Shown one piece after another: positions 1 through 5,037 of a DNA stretch of 6,687 bases. A program made the translations under genes and the position numbers. Numbering within the stretch: position 1 is the stretch's first letter; the number at the start of each line of letters is the position of its first letter. Source of the DNA: an uncultured Bacilli bacterium (GTDB lineage: Bacteria > Bacillota_I > Bacilli_A > RF39 > UBA660). The notes beneath the pieces were generated by a model, which was not told the origin of the DNA, made no database searches, and saw nothing but the letters and a program-made list of their open reading frames with translations. Location: positions 1 to 6,687 of the forward strand of contig CAKOYC010000064.1 of assembly GCA_934130265.1 (NCBI GenBank), read 5' to 3'.

Positions 1-189
1 CAACTCATCAACATTATGTATTTTATTATCATAAGCAAAATTTCTTAATTCTTCTAATGCTTCGTCGTAATCACTAATGAATTGTAAATCAACCTTATTA
101 TCGTTTGATTTTACAATACAATACAAACATATAATATTTCCATCTTCGTCTTTTTCATGAAATTGATAATATTCTAAATATTTATTCAT
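1..189 (-). CDS. Small acidic hypothetical protein, C-terminus cut by the window edge
   Basis: An open frame starts with ATG at 189 and runs off the left edge after 63 codons with no stop. It begins MNKYLEYYQFHEKDEDGN and is rich in Asp, Glu, Asn and Tyr, with no signal peptide or membrane segment in the visible part, so it is probably cytoplasmic. Two Cys lie close together around residues 21-24 (CLYC). The start is well supported: a full TAGGAGG ribosome binding site sits 7 nt upstream and overlaps the stop codon of the preceding surface-protein gene. The stop-to-start gap is only 11 nt, so the two are almost certainly co-transcribed and probably translationally coupled. The part from about residue 40 (SDYDEALEELRNFAYDN) looks helical. 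I do not recognise a family, and the missing C-terminus prevents a better call. Confidence 0.75.
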   Translation of the reverse strand, partial: MNKYLEYYQFHEKDEDGNIICLYCIVKSNDNKVDLQFISDYDEALEELRNFAYDNKIHNVDEL

Positions 190-200
190 AGTTATTCCTC

Positions 201-1118
201 CTAACTCAACTCTTTCTTGTTACCAGTCATTTGATAACCGTTATTTAAAAGAGAGTCATCATTTTCATCACTCCATTTAGTATCGGTAGTACCTGGAGTA
301 TAAGTACGTGTTCTTGTTTGATAATAACTAACTGTAGCAGTAATAGTTTTTCCTGAAGTTGTTTTACCAATCACTTCTCTTTTAGTAGTTACTTTTATTT
401 CTGTTAAGCAACTACTATCATTCAAATCACAAGTAGTTTCTTTATAGCGATTACTATTTTTTTGTTCTTCCGTCCACTTTCCCCAATCAGAAAGTAATCC
501 ATTTGTTGTTTTTTGATATTCATATGTATAACTTATGGTTTCAGAAGAATCACCTGCATTTTCACTTTCATCATCATTTGTATCAGGTGTTTCAACACTA
601 TCAGTTTTTGTAACGCTAGAATTATCAGTAGAACTACTGGTATCCGTTTTACTAAGATCTTTTTCACACATTTCACTAGTACAATAAGAATAACTTCCAA
701 TCTTAGTCAAAACATAGTCTTCTTCACTACTGCATTTTAGTTTTACTTTTAAAACATACTCACCATTATCAGATGTAATTTCTGAATAACTTTTTTCTAC
801 ATCACAAGCTTTACCATTTTTATCAGTAAAGGCTGTAATCATTTTTTTACTAATCATCTGACGTAAAGTAATCACTTCTTTATTATTATCTGTTGGTAAA
901 TTTTCCTTTTTACTATAATAGTTAACGCTTGCTGTTTTCATTGCTGTTAAATTCTTTTGAAATACTTTTGATGATCCCACTTCTTTTTCACTTGTTTTAG
1001 GACCAATGAATTTTGGAACTAACCAGACAAGAAATAAAGCAAAAATAACAATTACAATAAACTTTAACAAAAAGTCCCTAAAAGGAAATGGTCGCTTATT
1101 ATATTCCTCTGTATACAT
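201..1118 (-). CDS. Membrane-anchored surface protein with Ser/Thr/Asp-rich stalk and thrombospondin-like Trp/TRTRT tail
   Basis: A 305-aa protein of unknown function. A short cytoplasmic N-terminus (1-17) precedes one strong membrane segment (about 18-38, FIVIVIFALFLVWLV), so the rest probably lies outside the cell. Residues 45-151 form a Cys-containing domain: an amphipathic helix (FQKNLTAMKTASVNYYSK) followed by a strand-rich part with C105, C129, C146 and C151. Residues 152-196 are a low-complexity Ser/Thr/Asp/Glu linker, probably a flexible stalk. Residues 197-300 hold a second module with YTYEYQ, LSDWGKW, C230/C237, then YYQTRTRTY and a WSDENDDSLLNNGY end. This recalls bacterial and thrombospondin type-1 repeats with the W-x-x-W and TRTRT pattern, but it is not a clear TSR. 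The start is set by an AGAAGGGGG ribosome binding site. A perfect sigma-A promoter lies just upstream, so high expression is likely. The small acidic gene follows 11 nt later. A role in adhesion or envelope structure is inference only. Confidence 0.85.
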   Translation of the reverse strand: MYTEEYNKRPFPFRDFLLKFIVIVIFALFLVWLVPKFIGPKTSEKEVGSSKVFQKNLTAMKTASVNYYSKKENLPTDNNKEVITLRQMISKKMITAFTDKNGKACDVEKSYSEITSDNGEYVLKVKLKCSSEEDYVLTKIGSYSYCTSEMCEKDLSKTDTSSSTDNSSVTKTDSVETPDTNDDESENAGDSSETISYTYEYQKTTNGLLSDWGKWTEEQKNSNRYKETTCDLNDSSCLTEIKVTTKREVIGKTTSGKTITATVSYYQTRTRTYTPGTTDTKWSDENDDSLLNNGYQMTGNKKELS

Positions 1119-1150
1119 ATAGAATCCCCCTTCTCTCTGTACTGGCTCAT

Positions 1151-1179
1151 ATTATACCTCTTTTTTATCATTTTGTCAA
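1151..1179 (-). promoter_or_regulatory. Perfect consensus sigma-A promoter for the 305-aa surface protein
   Basis: Read on the minus strand, TTGACA (1179-1174) and TATAAT (1156-1151) are separated by exactly 17 bp, matching the consensus at 12 of 12 positions. Transcription should start near 1144, giving a leader of about 26 nt that contains the AAGGGGG ribosome binding site. The -35 box lies inside the end of the upstream Smr gene, where TTG ACA are read as the penultimate Leu-Thr codons, and the -10 lies just past the Smr stop. I see no hairpin terminator between the genes, so read-through from the Smr gene could add to expression. Confidence 0.85.
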
Positions 1180-1428
1180 CTTATCATTAAGTAAAATTAC
1201 AGTACAACCCGGATTCATAAAATCAAGTTTATACTCTTTAATTCGTTTGTCATGCTTTAAGTAGTTTGATACTTCTCTTCTTAGTATTCCTGTTCCTACA
1301 CCATGAATGATTACTCCCTTAGCTTCTTTAAGTCTTATTAAGTCGTTTATAAATTCATCTACTGTTATTATAGCCATAATTCTATCCATTCCATGCAAAT
1401 CAACATTTCTAATACTTGAAAGATACAT
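1168..1428 (-). CDS. Stand-alone Smr (small MutS-related) domain protein
   Basis: An 86-aa cytoplasmic protein made of little more than one Smr domain. Smr domains are nucleic-acid-binding and in several families nicking or cleaving modules, found at the C-terminus of MutS2 and in ribosome-collision factors. Visible motifs are VDLHG (9-13), the glycine loop IIHGVGTGILRREV (40-53), which matches the family HGxGxGxLR motif, and a final NPGCTVILL strand (72-80). That last strand replaces the more usual GGxGaT form. No MutS ATPase, clamp or coiled-coil region precedes it, so it is a free domain and not a MutS2 remnant. The start is ATG at 1428, with AAGGAAG 7 nt upstream. The in-frame GTG at 1446 would place that ribosome binding site inside the gene. 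It has its own -10 and is divergent from the 206-aa gene. The substrate (branched DNA or mRNA on stalled ribosomes) cannot be told from sequence. Confidence 0.88.
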   Translation of the reverse strand: MYLSSIRNVDLHGMDRIMAIITVDEFINDLIRLKEAKGVIIHGVGTGILRREVSNYLKHDKRIKEYKLDFMNPGCTVILLNDKLTK

Positions 1429-1450
1429 ATTACTACTTCCTTTCACCTAT

Positions 1451-1479
1451 ATTATAACTAAATTTTAGGAAAATTAACA
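1451..1479 (-). promoter_or_regulatory. Probable promoter for the Smr gene
   Basis: A perfect TATAAT lies at 1456-1451 on the minus strand, 22 nt upstream of the chosen ATG. The hexamer 17 bp further up (TGTTAA, 1479-1474) is a poor -35 match, so only the -10 is convincing. A start near 1444 would give a leader of about 16 nt that begins just ahead of the AAGGAAG site. This supports the ATG at 1428 over the GTG at 1446, which would sit at or upstream of the transcript start. Confidence 0.55.
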
Positions 1480-1504
1480 GTATTTTAAGAAAATATGCTA
1501 TAAT
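1474..1504 (+). promoter_or_regulatory. Extended -10 promoter for the 206-aa membrane protein
   Basis: TGCTATAAT (1496-1504) is a perfect extended -10. A TTAACA (1474-1479, 5 of 6 to TTGACA) lies 19 bp upstream, a long spacer that an extended -10 can tolerate. Transcription would begin near 1511, so the mRNA would start almost at the AGGGTGA ribosome binding site, with a leader of about 12 nt. The -35 hexamer coincides with the weak -35 position of the divergent Smr promoter, so polymerase may not occupy both at once. Confidence 0.65.
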
Positions 1505-1522
1505 ATTTACAGGGTGAAAAAA

Positions 1523-2143
1523 ATGAAAAAGAAAAAAAACACTAAAAAATTAACTAATAAGCAAAAAATCATACTAGTATTAATAACTATTATTTTAGGA
1601 GTAGGTGCATATTTTCTAGGAACAATCTTAACTAAAAACTACTTAAATAAAAAGAATATGGTAAACAAAGATATTGACTTCAGTGAAATGACCAAACTAG
1701 AAACAGTTGATAATATCAGTCTTGATAAATTAATTAAACAATATAATAAAGTTTTAACTGAAAACAACCTAGATAGTTATGGCATTGATTATGATAATCT
1801 TTCTAAAAAGAATAATTTATATGAATATACCATTAATAACGTAACTTATGTTTTTCAAACAACTAATAAAAAAGTAGAAATAATGACAATCTATTACAAA
1901 GAGGAAAATGATGATATAAAAGAAATTATTAAATTGGCAATGAAAGCTAATAATGAAAATTTAAGTGATGAAGATGTAACATCAATCTATGATAATATTA
2001 TCAAAACAAGAGATAATGAAGAAAAAGATAACCATAAAACATCTCAGTTTTTTCAATATAAGGGAATAGAAACCAGTTTAAAAGAAACGATTAATGGTGA
2101 TAAAAGTATTTACCAGTTTAGAATAGGAAGAATTACAGAATAG
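1523..2143 (+). CDS. Single-pass membrane-anchored protein of unknown function
   Basis: A 206-aa protein that I do not recognise. A very basic N-terminus (MKKKKNTKKLTNKQK) precedes one hydrophobic segment (about 16-36, IILVLITIILGVGAYFLGTIL). There is no signal peptidase site or lipobox Cys, so it is a signal anchor with the remaining 170 residues outside. That part is Asn/Asp/Lys-rich. It has a helical stretch (LDKLIKQYNKVLTENNL, 68-83), a strand-rich stretch (NLYEYTINNVTYVFQTTNKKVEIMTIYYK, described by its ends 98 and 126) and a C-terminal strand pair ending YQFRIGRITE. It has no Cys. The start is ATG at 1523 because AGGGTGA lies just before it. The in-frame GTG at 1514 is itself part of that site. 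The gene is monocistronic, framed by its own extended -10 promoter and a terminator overlapping its stop codon. Its base use matches its neighbours. Confidence 0.85.
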   Translation: MKKKKNTKKLTNKQKIILVLITIILGVGAYFLGTILTKNYLNKKNMVNKDIDFSEMTKLETVDNISLDKLIKQYNKVLTENNLDSYGIDYDNLSKKNNLYEYTINNVTYVFQTTNKKVEIMTIYYKEENDDIKEIIKLAMKANNENLSDEDVTSIYDNIIKTRDNEEKDNHKTSQFFQYKGIETSLKETINGDKSIYQFRIGRITE

Positions 2144-2167
2144 TTAATTATAATTATTCTTTTTTTT
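2138..2167 (+). terminator. AT-rich intrinsic terminator of the 206-aa gene
   Basis: GAATAGTTA (2138-2146) pairs with TAATTATTC (2151-2159) as nine pairs, one of them G-U, around an ATTA loop. Eight consecutive T follow directly (2160-2167). The stem begins inside the last codon and includes the TAG stop. It is weak in G-C content, but the long U-tract makes it credible, and it separates this gene from the collagen-like gene downstream. Confidence 0.7.
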
Positions 2168-2174
2168 ATGTTTT

Positions 2175-2183
2175 CATACATTA
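2175..2183 (+). promoter_or_regulatory. Possible sporulation-type (sigma-E/sigma-K) -10 box for the collagen-like gene
   Basis: After the terminator there is no good sigma-A promoter in the short gap, but CATACATTA is present at 2175-2183. It fits the published sigma-E -10 form CATACAnT and the sigma-K form CATAnnnTA. A start 7-8 nt downstream would lie just before the GAAAGGAAG ribosome binding site. The -35 side is poor: TTATTCT at the expected distance is only a partial match. Collagen-like spore-surface proteins are typically late sporulation genes, which would agree, but nothing else in the window proves a sporulating host. Confidence 0.35.
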
Positions 2184-2203
2184 TATAGAAAGGAAGTATA
2201 CTT

Positions 2204-3100
2204 ATGTCTAAGAAATGCTTTAAGAATTGTTATATTCTAGGGCCTACTGGACCTAGAGGTTTATCAGAAACTATTAATATTCGTTCAACATTTACTACTG
2301 ATGAAGATACTGCTAAAGTAGTTGATATAACCGGAGGACCTAATCACCTTTTAGACTTTTATATTCCAAAGGGTAAGGATGGAACTGGTATTACTTTTAA
2401 AGGTACTTATGCTACACTTGATGAGTTATTAAGAAATCATCCTATTGGTAATGTTGGCGATAGTTATTTAGTAAATGGAAATTTATTCATTTGGAGTGAT
2501 AATGATAAGAAATGGATTGATGCTGGGAAAATAGAAGGACCAAGAGGGCCCCAAGGTGAGCAAGGTGCAACTGGCCCAACTGGTCCAAATGGTAGAGAAC
2601 AACTTGGTGTAGTTTATTTAGCCACTTTTGAAAATGGCACAAGTGAAGGAATTTCTGTTTTAGAAAATGAAAGAATACCTATATCTAGAAAAGAACTAGA
2701 TAATCAAAATATTTTAACATTAGATGAAAGAGAAAACTTAATTTATTTTACAAGAATAGGTGCTTATAAAGTATCCATTATTCTTTATGGTTATTGCAAA
2801 TTAAGTGGTCAATCTTTTGATGAGAAAAAAGATCTTATCTCTATTGGACTAAGACAATTAAACACTGATAATATTTATGTAGGAGCTAGTCAGTGGATTT
2901 ATAATGAGAAAACTCTTCCAGTAATAGCTCAAGGAATTATTACAGTAAATGATAATAAAACACCTTATGAACTGGTTAATCTTTCTAAAAAGACTATTTA
3001 CTTAAAAACACCAGATATAGCAAACATAAATACTAACTCTTATTTTGCTAATGCCCCTGTTACTATTATTATTGATGAAATTAACTCTAAGAAAAGCTAA
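2204..3100 (+). CDS. Collagen-like surface protein with short Gly-X-Y blocks and C-terminal beta-rich domain
   Basis: A 298-aa protein resembling short bacterial collagen-like or exosporium-type proteins. The N-terminus has two Cys (C5, C9) and a small GPTGPRG block (13-19). Residues 20-60 form a beta segment ending in the LLDFYIPKGKDG pattern often seen ahead of collagen-like stretches. Residues 61-110 form a compact module (GTYATLDELL, GNVGDSYLV, LFIWSDNDKKWIDAG) common in phage tail-fibre and collagen-like proteins. A Gly-X-Y run of six triplets (112-129, GPRGPQGEQGATGPTGPN) leads into a C-terminal domain (about 135-293) rich in alternating hydrophobic strands, probably a trimerising jelly-roll of the BclA/C1q/TNF kind. 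There is no classical signal peptide, as for exosporium proteins that assemble from the mother cell. The start has AAGGAAG 7 nt upstream. Six triplets are far fewer than in BclA-type filaments, so it would be a knob with a very short stalk. A phage-derived fibre is the main alternative. Confidence 0.75.
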   Translation: MSKKCFKNCYILGPTGPRGLSETINIRSTFTTDEDTAKVVDITGGPNHLLDFYIPKGKDGTGITFKGTYATLDELLRNHPIGNVGDSYLVNGNLFIWSDNDKKWIDAGKIEGPRGPQGEQGATGPTGPNGREQLGVVYLATFENGTSEGISVLENERIPISRKELDNQNILTLDERENLIYFTRIGAYKVSIILYGYCKLSGQSFDEKKDLISIGLRQLNTDNIYVGASQWIYNEKTLPVIAQGIITVNDNKTPYELVNLSKKTIYLKTPDIANINTNSYFANAPVTIIIDEINSKKS

Positions 3101-3121
3101 AAGAGCATTACTGCTCTTTTA
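3098..3121. terminator. Bidirectional hairpin terminator between the collagen-like gene and lepB
   Basis: TAAAAGAGCA (3098-3107) and TGCTCTTTTA (3112-3121) pair perfectly over ten base pairs around a TTAC loop. On the plus strand the stem ends in CTTTTA and is followed by a T-rich stretch. On the minus strand it reads the same way, ending in CTTTTA with further Ts. It sits between two converging genes and overlaps the TAA of the collagen-like gene, so it probably ends transcription from both sides. Confidence 0.85.
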
Positions 3122-3136
3122 TTTAATCTTCTTTAA

Positions 3137-3625
3137 TTACTTTCTAAATCCTATTCGATTAAATGGAAAAATAGTTAAAGATGTCTTCCCTTCTATTTGA
3201 CTTTTCTTAACAAAACCAAACATTCTTCCATCATATGATCCTCTTCTATTATCCCCTAATACTAAATAAGAGTCTTTGGGAATCTTACCACTTTCATAGT
3301 CAGCTGTATCAACTTCTTTTATATTTTCTTTTACTTTCTTCCCATTAACATATAAAGTATTATCCCGATACTCTATTGTCTCCCCAGGTAAACCTATTAC
3401 TCTTTTAATGACTTTTTCATCTTCAAGGTCTACTACTACAATATCAAATCTTTTAGGATTCTTAGTATAATAAGCTGTTCTATTTAGAATCATAATATCT
3501 TTAGGATGAAGAGTTGGGACCATACTAGTTCCATTAACTCTTATTGGAGAGGCAATAAAACTTTTTACTAAAATAACTACAATTAATATTACTATATAAG
3601 GTATTAATTCTTTCATTTTTTCCAT
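3137..3625 (-). CDS. lepB: Type I signal peptidase
   Basis: A 162-aa membrane serine protease (S26 family) that removes signal peptides from exported proteins on the outer face of the membrane. One N-terminal membrane segment (8-23) anchors it, and the catalytic domain follows outside. The family boxes are all present: box B NGTSMVPTL with the nucleophile Ser34, box C LNRTAYY (47-53), box D VIKRVIGLPGE with the general base Lys74, and box E GDNRRGSYDGR (124-134). In box E the usual D-S-R is D-G-R (Gly133), while Ser130, Asp132 and Arg134 are kept, so activity is expected. The length and single anchor fit the short prokaryotic type of Gram-positive bacteria. The start has AGGTGA 4 nt upstream. 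It lies 32 nt after rplS, a pairing common in Bacillota, with a weak hairpin between them. rbgA, often next in this order, is absent. Confidence 0.95.
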   Translation of the reverse strand: MEKMKELIPYIVILIVVILVKSFIASPIRVNGTSMVPTLHPKDIMILNRTAYYTKNPKRFDIVVVDLEDEKVIKRVIGLPGETIEYRDNTLYVNGKKVKENIKEVDTADYESGKIPKDSYLVLGDNRRGSYDGRMFGFVKKSQIEGKTSLTIFPFNRIGFRK

Positions 3626-3639
3626 ACTTTCACCTAAGC

Positions 3640-3662
3640 AAAAAAAGTAGACTAAATCTACT
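3640..3662 (-). terminator. Weak intercistronic terminator or attenuator between rplS and lepB
   Basis: On the minus strand AGTAGA (3662-3657) pairs with TCTACT (3651-3646) around a TTTAG loop, and six more T follow at once (3645-3640). The stem includes the rplS TAG stop. With only six pairs, two of them G-C, it should be partial. That would let some polymerase through to lepB while keeping its mRNA well below that of the abundant L19. I see no separate lepB promoter in the 32-nt gap. Confidence 0.55.
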
Positions 3663-4023
3663 CTTCTGTTACTTTCTTTTGTTTTTGTCCACGTTCTTTA
3701 ATTTTATATTGACCAACCATTCCTTTTAAGAATGTTAGTTTAGCTCTACGAACGCGACCACGACGTACTACTGTAATCTTATCAATCTTTGGAGAATGAA
3801 TTGGGAAAATTCTTTCTACTCCTATTCCAGATGACATCTTACGAACAGTAAATGTTTCAGAAACACTACCTCCACGTCTTGCAACAACAACACCTTCAAA
3901 TGCCTGAATACGTTCTCTTTTACCCTCTTTGATTTTTACATCAACACGAACAGTATCTCCAACTCTAAATTCAGGAATCTCAGGATTAATTTGTTTTTCA
4001 TTGATCTTGTCAATAATATTCAT
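3658..4023 (-). CDS. rplS: 50S ribosomal protein L19
   Basis: A 121-aa protein of the large ribosomal subunit that lies at the 30S-50S interface. The family features are clear: the IPEFRVGDTVRVDVKIKEG start (18-36), RERIQAFEGVVVARRGG (37-53), SETFTVRKMSSGIGVERIFP (55-74), the invariant HSPKI (76-80) and VVRRGRVRRAKL (86-97). The last 24 residues (TFLKGMVGQYKIKERGQKQKKVTEE region) depart from the usual YLRxLxGKAARIKE end and add a Lys/Gln/Glu tail, making it slightly longer than the usual 114-118 aa. The start is fixed by AGGAGG 9 nt upstream. It heads the rplS-lepB unit and has its own promoter and structured leader. The common upstream partners rimM and trmD are not here. Instead the serpin operon lies upstream, so the standard order has been broken. 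Confidence 0.98.
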   Translation of the reverse strand: MNIIDKINEKQINPEIPEFRVGDTVRVDVKIKEGKRERIQAFEGVVVARRGGSVSETFTVRKMSSGIGVERIFPIHSPKIDKITVVRRGRVRRAKLTFLKGMVGQYKIKERGQKQKKVTEE

Positions 4024-4047
4024 CGTCTATTCCTCCTAACTATAACC

Positions 4048-4079
4048 AGTGTTCATATATATAAGTAAAGCGGAACACT
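4048..4079 (-). promoter_or_regulatory. Hairpin in the rplS leader, candidate L19 autoregulatory element
   Basis: The transcript from the rplS promoter has a leader of about 67 nt. In it AGTGTTC (4079-4073) pairs perfectly with GAACACT (4054-4048), seven pairs closing an 18-nt loop (CGCTTTACTTATATATAT). The stem ends 24 nt before the start codon and leaves the AGGAGG site exposed. L19 leaders that bind L19 and lower its translation are described in low-GC Gram-positives. The position fits, but I cannot confirm the consensus by eye, and the AT-rich loop could form by chance. Confidence 0.4.
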
Positions 4080-4096
4080 TTCTTTTGACGGTATTT

Positions 4097-4125
4097 ATTA
4101 TAGCAAATGTTTTTAGAATATGCAA
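4097..4125 (-). promoter_or_regulatory. rplS: Extended -10 promoter of rplS-lepB
   Basis: On the minus strand TGCTATAAT (4105-4097) is a perfect extended -10. TTGCAT (4125-4120) stands 17 bp upstream and keeps only the TTG of the -35, which is usual for extended -10 promoters. Transcription would start near 4090. The element lies 25 bp after the stop of the 289-aa gene, with no hairpin between, so read-through from the serpin operon is also possible. Confidence 0.7.
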
Positions 4126-4150
4126 GTACTAATTCACGCTATTTAATACT

Positions 4151-5020
4151 CTATCTAATTTTATTTTGACTAATGAATTTTTCATTTTGAGCAGTCTGTT
4201 CTATTATAGCTTCTTTTATTAGTTTATTAGTATTTTTAATTGGTCTATATAATATTTCTAAGTTTCCTTTAAAAATAGTAGCATTTGGAAATAATTTCTC
4301 GACTTGTTCAATATATTCTTTATCAAAATCGTTGTTTTTAATACATATACCATTTATTAATTTTGAAGGAATACCTCCTGGAATGGCAGACCAATCACAA
4401 TATGGTAGTATACCTTTCGTATGAAAAGTTCTACCGCCTAAAGAAAAAGGGGCAATTATTTGTTCAAATAATTCTATTTCTTCTTCATTATATATCTCAA
4501 TCAGTTTATCTAGACTTTGATTTTTAACCTTTTCATATTCAAAATAATCCAAATGCAATAATTGCTTAAAAATAGAATTTGTCTCATCAAAAAATAATAA
4601 TACATCATTGTCCATTGATTTTAACATTTTTGAATTTAATAGTATTGCTCTTTTTTTTCTTCTATCATCATTACTATTTTCTTCATGTATTCTATCAACA
4701 AAAGTACAAAAAGCTCCTTCTCCCTCACTTTCAGCTTGTCCAAACCATTCGCTTGCTAAAATTCCATATTGAGATATTGTCCTTAATATTTCTAAAGAAC
4801 CAGAACATTTGTGATTAATCATACCAGTACTTAAAACTACCTTTCCATCTTCTTGTGGAAATGGAGTTACTACTGTCTTTTTACTCTCTTCTTGAAAACT
4901 TAAATATAGCTGTTCAAGTCTTTTTACATTTTTTTGTCTTCCATCATCAAAAAAATTATATTCCGATAATAAATTATATTCGACCTCTTTTTCACCTAGA
5001 TTTGCTCCGCTTATTTTCAT
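4151..5020 (-). CDS. Uncharacterised 289-aa protein, serpin operon partner; possible ADP-ribosyltransferase-like fold
   Basis: I do not recognise this protein. It has no signal peptide or membrane segment, so it is probably cytoplasmic. The first 60 residues look helical and polar. Residues 62-112 run VVLSTGMINHKCSG, then LEILRTISQYGILASEWFG, then SEGEGAFCTFVDRI. This order (His on a strand, helix ending in a Gly-Ile-Leu turn with Ser, then a Gly/Glu loop and strand) is reminiscent of ADP-ribosyltransferase-like proteins such as the Tpt1/DarT type. The later IPSKLINGICI (217-227), followed by EYIEQVEKLFPNATIF (235-250), also recalls their C-terminal strand. This is pattern resemblance only. 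Residues 115-190 are an acidic helical insert. The start has AAAGG 8 nt upstream, and the gene begins 17 nt after the serpin stop, so the two share a transcript. No terminator follows. Alternatives are a purely structural or novel enzyme family. Confidence 0.75.
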   Translation of the reverse strand: MKISGANLGEKEVEYNLLSEYNFFDDGRQKNVKRLEQLYLSFQEESKKTVVTPFPQEDGKVVLSTGMINHKCSGSLEILRTISQYGILASEWFGQAESEGEGAFCTFVDRIHEENSNDDRRKKRAILLNSKMLKSMDNDVLLFFDETNSIFKQLLHLDYFEYEKVKNQSLDKLIEIYNEEEIELFEQIIAPFSLGGRTFHTKGILPYCDWSAIPGGIPSKLINGICIKNNDFDKEYIEQVEKLFPNATIFKGNLEILYRPIKNTNKLIKEAIIEQTAQNEKFISQNKIR

Positions 5021-5037
5021 TACTATTGCCTTTCTAC

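Noticed and set aside
513..740. Plus-strand open frame of 75 codons opposite the surface-protein gene
   Set aside because: It lies wholly antisense to a well-supported gene, lacks a ribosome binding site, and its Ile/Phe/Thr-rich translation is what the complement of an Asp/Asn/Lys-rich gene gives.
1168..1428. Smr gene as a truncated MutS2 pseudogene
   Set aside because: It has its own promoter-like -10, ribosome binding site and complete Smr motifs, and no trace of MutS2 ATPase sequence lies upstream.
1429..1446. GTG start adding six residues to the Smr protein
   Set aside because: The added codons are the ribosome binding site for the ATG at 1428, and the GTG falls at the expected transcript start.
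1514..1522. GTG start adding three residues to the 206-aa protein
   Set aside because: The GTG is part of the AGGGTGA binding site serving the ATG at 1523.
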